From contig NZ_CAKSNX010000015.1 of NCBI RefSeq assembly GCF_934476685.1, forward strand, positions 1 to 29,566: DNA of 29,566 nt. Direction: 5' to 3'. The notes beneath the pieces are model-generated. The model did no database searches and was not told where the DNA came from. It saw only the letters and a list, made by a program, of their open reading frames with translations. The position numbers were made by a program, and so were the translations under genes. The stretch is from an uncultured Ruminococcus sp. Its GTDB lineage: Bacteria > Bacillota > Clostridia > Oscillospirales > Ruminococcaceae. Numbering within the stretch: position 1 is the stretch's first letter; the number at the start of each line of letters is the position of its first letter. Below are positions 23,591 through 29,566 of the stretch, one piece after another.

Positions 23591-25390
23591 ATGAAAAGAA
23601 ATAGCTGTATATCTTTGCTGACAGCGGCGGTAATGACCTGTGCCGCATTTCTGACAGGCTGTTCAGACAGCAGCGATTCATCAAGCAAGAGTGAGAATAC
23701 TGACAGCAAGGCAAAGGTGATCGAAACTTCTGACGACGGCAGTATAAACAAGGATCTTACTGCAAACGAGCTTGTTCATCTTATGGGCAACGGCATAAAT
23801 CTCGGAAACACTATGGAGGCTTACGGTCATAAGAGCTATTCCATCGATACAGATCCGACAAGCTTTGAAACCCTGTGGGGACAGCCTGTTACCACACAGG
23901 AAATGATAGACGGAATGAAAGCAAGCGGTTTCGATTCCCTCAGAGTGCCTGTTGCATGGACGAATGCAATGGATTATGAAAGCGGAGATTACACCATAAA
24001 TGAAGCCTATCTTGACAGGATAGAGGAGATAATCAACTACGGTCTTAATGCGGATATGTATGTTATCATAAACGATCACTGGGACGGCAGCTGGTGGGGA
24101 ATGTTCGGTTCGTCTGAGGAAAGCGACAGGGAAAAGGCAATGGATATGTACGTTTCCATGTGGACTCAGATAGCTGAAAGATACAAGAAATATTCCGACA
24201 GACTTATTTTCGAGTCGGCGAACGAGGAGCTTGGTGACAGGCTTAATGACACGGACGTATGCTCAAATTCGGGTGCGCTTTCACAGCAGGAATGTTATGA
24301 TAAAACGAACGAGATCAACCAGAAGTTCGTTGACACGATACGTTCCACAGGCGGAAATAATGAACAGCGTTTTCTGCTGATAGCCGGTTATAACACCGAC
24401 ATCACAATGACCTGCCGAAAGAGTTTTAAGATGCCGACTGATACGGCTAAGAGCAAGCTGCTGCTTTCAGTTCACTACTACACCCCATGGGATTACTGCG
24501 GAACAAAGGGACGTTCACATTGGGGAACTCAATCCGATTATCAGGAGCAGGACAGACTTTTCAAGATGATGACAAGATATTCAGAAGAGGGATACGGAAT
24601 CATTATCGGCGAATATGCTGTACTGACCAACGGCGGAGATGTAAAGGCTGATACAGATAAGTTCTTTGAAAATCTTCTCGATAACTGCGATGCTTATAAT
24701 TTCTGTCCTATGCTTTGGGACTGCAGTGATTTCTTCTCAAGAAACCAGCTCGCAATGAGAGATGATACCATTGCTGAAATATTCCAGAGAAGAAGCTTTT
24801 CTTCACAGTCCTCTATGAGTCAGGAGGAAGAGGCTGCTGCGGCTGCAAAAAGAATTGAAGAAACTCTTGCGGCAGCACCTGAAAAATTAACTGACGATAC
24901 AGCACCGCAGGCTGACGAAAACACAGCGGTAGCTTGGATAATGTATCAGAGTTCAGATTACTCGGTAGTTTACAGCGTTGGTGATGACTATGATCCTGCG
25001 TCAAAGAGCGATGGAGTTGTTGCTGACAATGCAGTTATAGACGGCGAGGGAACATACACAGTAAAGCTTGATATGTCGGGCAACAATGCAAGGGGATTTG
25101 CGTTTTCGGCTCTTGGAATCGCCAACGGCGAAAAGCTTTATCCTGACTATATCGCCACCATAGACGAAATAAAGATCAATGATGAGCCTGTTGACTTTAT
25201 TGCAGACGGCTATACCTGTTCAGATGACGGACTTTGCACAAGAGTAAATATCTACAATCAGTGGGTAAATGCAGTTCCCGATGACGGCAGGATAGAAGGC
25301 GGAGATCTTTCAAATGCTGCTCCTGTTATAATTGATTACAGCGGATCAGTTTCAACTATGGAAGTTACATTCACTTACAAGGCTAAATAG
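23591..25390 (+). CDS. GH5-family endo-beta-glucanase/xyloglucanase-like lipoprotein
   Basis: A 599-residue secreted enzyme. The N-terminus has a signal peptide and lipobox LTGC, with lipid-bearing Cys at C24, then a Ser/Asp-rich linker (25-50). The catalytic barrel (about 60-400) shows NGINLGNTMEA, GFDSLRVPVAW, acid/base E212 (SANEE) and nucleophile E341 (IGEYA), a GH5 subfamily 4-like pattern. A charged Ala/Glu-rich linker (about 410-440) leads to a C-terminal beta-rich domain (about 445-599) that I do not recognise with certainty, probably carbohydrate-binding. No dockerin is visible, so it is membrane-anchored, not cellulosomal. Second gene after GH43, SD ggaggg. Substrate could be beta-glucan, cellulose or xyloglucan. 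Confidence 0.9.
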   Translation: MKRNSCISLLTAAVMTCAAFLTGCSDSSDSSSKSENTDSKAKVIETSDDGSINKDLTANELVHLMGNGINLGNTMEAYGHKSYSIDTDPTSFETLWGQPVTTQEMIDGMKASGFDSLRVPVAWTNAMDYESGDYTINEAYLDRIEEIINYGLNADMYVIINDHWDGSWWGMFGSSEESDREKAMDMYVSMWTQIAERYKKYSDRLIFESANEELGDRLNDTDVCSNSGALSQQECYDKTNEINQKFVDTIRSTGGNNEQRFLLIAGYNTDITMTCRKSFKMPTDTAKSKLLLSVHYYTPWDYCGTKGRSHWGTQSDYQEQDRLFKMMTRYSEEGYGIIIGEYAVLTNGGDVKADTDKFFENLLDNCDAYNFCPMLWDCSDFFSRNQLAMRDDTIAEIFQRRSFSSQSSMSQEEEAAAAAKRIEETLAAAPEKLTDDTAPQADENTAVAWIMYQSSDYSVVYSVGDDYDPASKSDGVVADNAVIDGEGTYTVKLDMSGNNARGFAFSALGIANGEKLYPDYIATIDEIKINDEPVDFIADGYTCSDDGLCTRVNIYNQWVNAVPDDGRIEGGDLSNAAPVIIDYSGSVSTMEVTFTYKAK

Positions 25391-25413
25391 CTAAATAAAA
25401 AAGCTTAAAAATC

Positions 25414-25450
25414 AACAGACCGCATATTCATAGCGAATATGCGGTCTGTT
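25414..25450. terminator. Bidirectional terminator between convergent GH5 and GH31 genes
   Basis: AACAGACCGCATATTC (25414-25429) and GAATATGCGGTCTGTT (25435-25450) form a perfect 16-bp stem with a 5-base loop. It has TTTT on the + side and a T-rich stretch on the - side. Confidence 0.92.
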
Positions 25451-25475
25451 TTGCTGTCGGATATATCAAAATATC

Positions 25476-27542
25476 TTAGTATATTTTGATGTCAGAGCCT
25501 TTTCTTGTGAACAGCGGGATAATGTCAAGTGGTGCGGGGACGGTAACGGTCTGTCCGCCCTCAAAAGTTTCACCTGTGAAGTCATATACCCAGCTTTCGC
25601 CTGACGGCAGGTAGACTGTCTTTTCTCTTGCGCCCTCGTCCGTTACAGGAGCGCAGAGAATATCGCTGCCGAACATATACTCATCTTCTGTTTCCAGTGC
25701 CTTTTTATCGGCAGGGAAGTCAAAGAAAAGGGGACGCATGATCGCAACGCCTTTTTCGCTTGCGATGTCCATATGCTTCCTTATATAAGGGCGGAGTTTT
25801 TCTCTGATGAAGAGGTACTTTTTCAGTATCTCGTAGTTATCTTCGCCAAAGCTCCACACCTCGTTATCCTGTCCTGAGGTGAGCTGTCTTACGCCGTCTA
25901 TGTATTCCTGCTCTCTTTCATACCAAGGTGAACGTTCTCCGTGCATTCTGAAAACAGGGCAGAATGCGCCCCATTCAAACCAGCGGACTAGCAGTTCTCT
26001 GAATTTTTCGTCGGAAATATCTCCGCCGAGAAAACCGCCTATATCAGATGTCCACCATGGGATACCTGCTGTACACATACTAAGACCAGCCTGAAGCTGC
26101 TGTTTCATTGAGCGGAATGAGGAGTGGATATCACCCGACCATGTAAGTACGCCGTATTTCTGACTGCCTGCCCATGCGCAGCGCACAAGGCTGAGTATCT
26201 CAGTTTCCCCTGCGGCTTTAAGACCGTCATAGAAACCTTTTGCATACATTTTAGGATAGATGTTTGTGCATTGAAGAGCAGGTCCTGCGTAGTATCTGAT
26301 ATTATCGAAATCATAAGGACCATACTCAGGTTCAGCCTCATCGAGCCAGAAACAGCGTATGCCGAAATCATAGTAGTTTTCTTTGCATCTTTCCCACACG
26401 AATTTCTGTGCGTCGGGGTTAGTAGCATCATAGAAAATGGTGTTGCCCATCCATGTCATATGCAGACCGTTTCCTCTGTCGGCGGCAACGAGATAGCCGT
26501 TATCAGCCATTTCGCCGAAATTCTCGCTCTGTTCATCAATGGTCGGCCATACGGAAACAACGGTTTCGATACCCATTTCTTTAAGTTCACTGACCATTGC
26601 TTTAGGATCCTGCCAATCTCTCGGCTCAAATTTGAAATCGCCCTGTCTTGTCCAATGGAAGAAATCCACGACGATAGCGTCCATAGGCAGACCTCTGCGC
26701 TTATGTTCTCTTGCAACGTCAAGTATCTCCTGCTGATTGCGGTATCTCAGTTTGCACTGCCAGTAGCCAAGACCGTATTCAGGCATTTTCGGGGAATGAC
26801 CTGTGGCATCGGCATAATGCTCGGCTATCTCCGCAGGGGTGTCGCCTGCCGTTATGAAATAATCGAGTTTCTTTGTGCTTTTTGCATACCATTCTGTCTT
26901 GTTGTTTCCGAAAGCAACTGTGCCGACAGCAGGGTTGTTCCAGAGAAAACCGTAGCCTCTGCTGGAGATATAGAACGGAACGCTTGCCTGACTGTTTCTG
27001 TGGCAAAGTTCAAGATAAGAACCTTTTTTGTCAAGGCGGTCGTCCTGATACTGACCCATACCGAATATCTTTTCGTCATCAAAAGCTTCAAAGCGTGCAA
27101 AAAGTTCATAATCTGTTGAACCTATATGGCATTTCAGCTCTCTTGCGTCGATACGGAGAGGGACGCAGTATCTGTTGATACGGTTTCGGTTTCTCCAGTA
27201 TTCCTCGGTAAGAAGTTCACCTTTCTGATTGTAAAAGCTTATCCAGCCTTCATAGTTGACTTTGACGGTAAGCTTTCCGTTGGTAAGATAGTGATTTACT
27301 CCGCTCTGATGATACTGTGAATATTCGTCTGACTTATACCATGGGTCGGTGGTATCGACAGTTTCGCTGCGGTATTCGCAGACGCACTCTTTTACAGGTT
27401 CGTCAAGCGCCCAGTCGTTTTTATCCATTTCGGGAGCGGCGGTCATTCTCACTCTGAAAGAGCTTTCGCCCCAAGGATCTATCCACAGCATGGAATTGCC
27501 GCTGCGGATAGATAGCCTGTTGTTTTCAAAGGCAGTTTTCAT
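25476..27542 (-). CDS. GH31 alpha-xylosidase/alpha-glucosidase-family enzyme, intracellular
   Basis: A 688-residue enzyme removing alpha-linked xylose or glucose from oligosaccharide ends. It has an N-terminal beta-sandwich (about 1-245, with FGMGQYQ at 160-166), the (beta/alpha)8 barrel with nucleophile D401 in FWLDEAEPE and acid/base D471 in WSGDI, then PFFDFP-like and GSDILCAPV segments and a C-terminal beta domain (about 590-688). LDEAEPE and the domain layout resemble YicI-type alpha-xylosidases more than maltases (inference). No signal peptide. The - strand SD aggagg (27552-27557) fits ATG 27542. It converges with the GH43-GH5 operon and has its own consensus promoter. Confidence 0.93.
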   Translation of the reverse strand: MKTAFENNRLSIRSGNSMLWIDPWGESSFRVRMTAAPEMDKNDWALDEPVKECVCEYRSETVDTTDPWYKSDEYSQYHQSGVNHYLTNGKLTVKVNYEGWISFYNQKGELLTEEYWRNRNRINRYCVPLRIDARELKCHIGSTDYELFARFEAFDDEKIFGMGQYQDDRLDKKGSYLELCHRNSQASVPFYISSRGYGFLWNNPAVGTVAFGNNKTEWYAKSTKKLDYFITAGDTPAEIAEHYADATGHSPKMPEYGLGYWQCKLRYRNQQEILDVAREHKRRGLPMDAIVVDFFHWTRQGDFKFEPRDWQDPKAMVSELKEMGIETVVSVWPTIDEQSENFGEMADNGYLVAADRGNGLHMTWMGNTIFYDATNPDAQKFVWERCKENYYDFGIRCFWLDEAEPEYGPYDFDNIRYYAGPALQCTNIYPKMYAKGFYDGLKAAGETEILSLVRCAWAGSQKYGVLTWSGDIHSSFRSMKQQLQAGLSMCTAGIPWWTSDIGGFLGGDISDEKFRELLVRWFEWGAFCPVFRMHGERSPWYEREQEYIDGVRQLTSGQDNEVWSFGEDNYEILKKYLFIREKLRPYIRKHMDIASEKGVAIMRPLFFDFPADKKALETEDEYMFGSDILCAPVTDEGAREKTVYLPSGESWVYDFTGETFEGGQTVTVPAPLDIIPLFTRKGSDIKIY

Positions 27543-27574
27543 CTGAATTTTCCTCCTGATAAAATTATTATAAT

Positions 27575-27598
27575 ATTCAAATATTTATACTCTTGAAT
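27575..27598 (-). promoter_or_regulatory. Inverted repeat just downstream of the GH31 start site
   Basis: ATTCAA (27575-27580) and TTGAAT (27593-27598) are inverse complements 12 bases apart, directly after the predicted start site near 27601. It could be an operator, but it is short and lies in A/T-rich DNA. Confidence 0.3.
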
Positions 27599-27607
27599 GA
27601 TGATATA

Positions 27608-27636
27608 ATTATATAATATACAAAACCCTTTGTCAA
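27608..27636 (-). promoter_or_regulatory. Perfect-consensus promoter for the GH31 gene
   Basis: On the - strand TTGACA (27631-27636), a 17-base spacer and TATAAT (27608-27613); both hexamers are exact consensus. The 5' UTR is about 58 nt. The rest of the 27558-27825 gap is A/T-rich, with no gene visible. Confidence 0.92.
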
Positions 27637-27746
27637 TAAAAAGAGATGAAAAATCAAAAGGTTTAAAATTTTAAAAGTTTTCGGTGTGAAATTAATCTTT
27701 TTTTACAATTTGGATATAAAAAGTATGTTTAAGTTTTTACTGTCGG

Positions 27747-27755
27747 TGATATACT
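27747..27755 (+). promoter_or_regulatory. Extended -10 promoter for the MATE gene
   Basis: TGATATACT (27747-27755) is an extended -10 element; only a weak -35 (TTTAAG, 27728-27733) is seen 16 bases upstream. Confidence 0.5.
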
Positions 27756-27825
27756 TTTATAGCCTGAAAGAATAGCAGTCTTTCGGCGCAAAAAGTAAGG
27801 AAAAATGTATAAAGGAATGATAAAT

Positions 27826-29208
27826 ATGGCTTTGGTAAAGGATATGACTAAAGGAAGGGAAACGCCTCTGCTGATAAAATTTATGCTGCCTATGCTGTTG
27901 GGAAATGTGTTTCAGCAGTTCTATAATATTGCGGACAGTGCAATAGTCGGACAGCATGAGGGAGCAACGGCACTTGGCTCGATAGGCTGTACAGGTTCGC
28001 TGAACTTTTTGTTTTTCTCGCTGTGCAATGGTCTTTCGGTTGGAGCGGGAATAATAGTGGCACAGCATTTCGGTGCAGGCAATGACAGGAGAGTAAAAAA
28101 CACAGTAGCAAACTCACTTTACATAGTTACGCTGTTCGGTATTTTTATAAGTGTGCTGGGTGTACTGATAGCAAGACCTGTACTGACGCTTCTTGACACG
28201 CCGAAAGCGCAGATAGACGGTGCGGTGGATTATATGAAAATAATCTGCGGAGGAAATATTGCTGTTGCGCTTTACAACTATTCTGCACAGGTAATGAGGG
28301 CGCTGGGCGACTCGAAAAGTCCGCTTATATTCCTTATAGTAGCAAGCTTTATAAATGTTGGGCTTGATGTACTTTTTGTAATTTATCTCGGTTACGGAAT
28401 AAAGGGAGCGGCATGGGCAACGGTAATAGCGCAGGCAGTATCAGCTGTGGCAAGCCTTATTTATGGATTTATAAGAAACCCATATTTCAGACTGACGAAA
28501 GAAAATCTGAAGATCGACAAGGTCATTGTAACTCAGTGCGTTAAAATAGGTATGCCTCTTGCTGCACAGGGAATGCTTATAGCAATATCCTGCGTAATAC
28601 TCCAGAGAGTGGTCAACAGCTTTGACGAGGTAGCGGTATCGGCATATACTGTAACAAACAGAATCGAACAGCTTGTTCAGCAGCCGTATAGTTCACTTGG
28701 CGCAGCTGTATCTACATTCACAGGTCAGAATATGGGCGCAGGCAAGCAGGACAGAGTAAGAACGGCTTTGAAAAAGAGTATAATGATAGTTGCAGCTTTC
28801 AGTATCATTATGCTGGCAGTATGCTTTATTTTCGGCAGACCTATAATGAGGTTGTTCGTAAAGGAATCAAATGTAATTGATATTGGCGCAAAGGGTATAA
28901 GGATAACCAGCCTTATGTATTTCTTCCTTGGCACTATCTACGTTACAAGAGGACTGCTCAATGGTGCAGGTGACGCAGTATATGCAATGATAAACGGCTG
29001 CGTAGAGGTAACAGGCAGAATATGTTTTCCTCTGCTGCTTATACATTTACTTAATATCGGTCTGTGGGCAATATGGCTCACAACAGGTCTGACATGGTTT
29101 ATTACAGCTATGGCAGGCGTAATAAGGTATCGTCAGAACAAATGGTGCGATCTTACCGTGGCGGTAAAGGAGAAAAATACAGAGCAGATCTCGTCGGACA
29201 GTGAATAG
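27826..29208 (+). CDS. MATE-family multidrug/toxin efflux transporter
   Basis: A 460-residue membrane protein with about 12 hydrophobic helices. The N-terminus MALVKDMTKGRETPLLIKFMLPM followed by GNVFQQFYNIADSAIVGQ is the classic MATE first-helix region (the two parts are contiguous in the protein). Family members export cationic drugs or metabolites using Na+ or H+ gradients; the substrate is not readable. I start at ATG 27826, preceded by aaagga at 27811-27816, because MALVKDMTKG matches usual MATE starts; ATG 27805 with taagg upstream is a real alternative adding seven residues. A rubredoxin gene follows after 48 bases. Confidence 0.93.
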   Translation: MALVKDMTKGRETPLLIKFMLPMLLGNVFQQFYNIADSAIVGQHEGATALGSIGCTGSLNFLFFSLCNGLSVGAGIIVAQHFGAGNDRRVKNTVANSLYIVTLFGIFISVLGVLIARPVLTLLDTPKAQIDGAVDYMKIICGGNIAVALYNYSAQVMRALGDSKSPLIFLIVASFINVGLDVLFVIYLGYGIKGAAWATVIAQAVSAVASLIYGFIRNPYFRLTKENLKIDKVIVTQCVKIGMPLAAQGMLIAISCVILQRVVNSFDEVAVSAYTVTNRIEQLVQQPYSSLGAAVSTFTGQNMGAGKQDRVRTALKKSIMIVAAFSIIMLAVCFIFGRPIMRLFVKESNVIDIGAKGIRITSLMYFFLGTIYVTRGLLNGAGDAVYAMINGCVEVTGRICFPLLLIHLLNIGLWAIWLTTGLTWFITAMAGVIRYRQNKWCDLTVAVKEKNTEQISSDSE

Positions 29209-29256
29209 ATTACATCATAAGGGGTACACTATATATAAACGGAGGTGTACACTGAT

Positions 29257-29418
29257 ATGAAAAAGTATGTATGTGATCCATGCGGCTGGATATATGATGA
29301 GGAGAAGGGCGAGCCTGATATGGGAATAGCGCCCGGAACAAAATTTGAAGATCTTCCTGAGGACTTTTTATGTCCGGTCTGCGGAGTAGGCAAGGAATTT
29401 TTCTCAGAAACGGAATAA
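29257..29418 (+). CDS. Rubredoxin
   Basis: A 53-residue iron protein that carries single electrons, often to reductases that remove oxygen or peroxide in anaerobes. The Fe(SCys)4 ligands are C6 and C9 (CDPCG) and C39 and C42 (CPVCG), with family landmarks YDEEKGEPD, GIAPGTKFEDLP and the C-terminal GVGKEFF. Full length for the family. Start ATG 29257 follows ggaggtg (29241-29247). It departs from the usual rubredoxin start in having Asp-Pro between the first cysteines and W11 where Tyr is common. A hairpin follows the stop. No partner oxidoreductase is in the window. Confidence 0.96.
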   Translation: MKKYVCDPCGWIYDEEKGEPDMGIAPGTKFEDLPEDFLCPVCGVGKEFFSETE

Positions 29419-29434
29419 ACAGAATAATAGCAAA

Positions 29435-29459
29435 GACCGTTCGGCTTGTACGAACGGTC
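29435..29459 (+). terminator. Hairpin after rubredoxin, probable terminator
   Basis: GACCGTTCG (29435-29443) and CGAACGGTC (29451-29459) form a perfect 9-bp G+C-rich stem with a 7-base loop. The following AATCTATTATA is not a strong U-tract, so efficiency is uncertain. Beyond it, to the window end at 29566, I see A/T-rich DNA and no gene. Confidence 0.6.
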
Positions 29460-29566
29460 AATCTATTATATAAGGTGAAAACATATTCTTTTTCGCCAAG
29501 GCGCACAATAAAGGCAACAAAAGTTACAAAAAACTATAAAAAACGCAGAAGCTTGGAAAAAGAGTT

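Noticed and set aside
26124..27119. 331-codon + strand ORF
   Set aside because: It lies wholly antisense to the GH31 gene, whose catalytic motifs, SD and promoter are clear. The long open frame reflects codon bias of the real gene.
29435..29459. CRISPR repeat or mobile-element end
   Set aside because: The inverted repeat is single, follows a stop codon directly, and has no repeated copies or transposase nearby.

Overview
This window looks like a chromosomal segment of a low-to-moderate G+C, Gram-positive, strictly anaerobic fibre degrader, most likely a Ruminococcus-like member of the Oscillospiraceae. The reasoning is inferential: a Clostridia-style F-type ATP synthase operon, a rubredoxin, a ferredoxin-thioredoxin-reductase-like iron-sulfur protein, strong SD sequences, consensus sigma-A promoters, and several plant-polysaccharide glycoside hydrolases. 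I see no insertion sequence, prophage, CRISPR array, tRNA or rRNA. Gene order is compact, and most genes are on the + strand. The exceptions are a thioredoxin/FTR pair and a GH31 enzyme on the - strand.

Layout: (1) 1-5999: the atp operon from the end of one atpE copy through two more complete atpE copies, then atpF, atpH, atpA, atpG, atpD, atpC and a terminator. atpE is a tandem array with a period of about 240 bp whose two complete copies encode identical 72-residue proteins. The atpA-atpG junction holds a strong SD driving a 9-codon leader ORF inside a hairpin. (2) 6013-6780: an M15-type D,D-peptidase-like protein. (3) 6868-13270: glutamate synthase gltB-gltD behind a consensus promoter and a structured leader of about 290 nt. 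(4) 13300-15372: a GH13 alpha-glucosidase/amylase-type enzyme followed by a variant peptide deformylase. (5) 15383-15984, - strand: an FTR-catalytic-like protein and thioredoxin. (6) 16083-17127: ribonuclease Z. (7) 17182-18489: an MFS transporter. (8) 18545-21250: a metal-resistance operon of ArsR/SmtB regulator, free HMA domain and P1B-type ATPase, with a recognisable SmtB/CzrA-like operator. (9) 21252-27636: a polysaccharide locus with an AraC regulator, an intracellular GH43, a lipoprotein GH5 endoglucanase/xyloglucanase-like enzyme and a convergent intracellular GH31 alpha-xylosidase/glucosidase. (10) 27750-29459: a MATE exporter and a rubredoxin.

How the genes fit together: the ATP synthase supplies or consumes the ion gradient, and its c subunit lacks the usual Na+-binding residues, so H+ coupling is likely. 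GltBD assimilates ammonia through glutamine. The GH5 lipoprotein would cut beta-glucan or xyloglucan outside the cell, and the GH43 and GH31 enzymes would trim imported oligosaccharides inside. The ArsR/HMA/ATPase operon detoxifies Zn/Cd/Pb-type cations. Thioredoxin, the FTR-like protein and rubredoxin point to ferredoxin-based redox chemistry.

The observations most worth following are the atpE array, the leader ORF and hairpin at atpG, the structured gltB leader, the perfect inverted repeat over the GH43 promoter, and the spacing-variant FTR-like protein next to thioredoxin. All calls come from reading the sequence; no database search was run.
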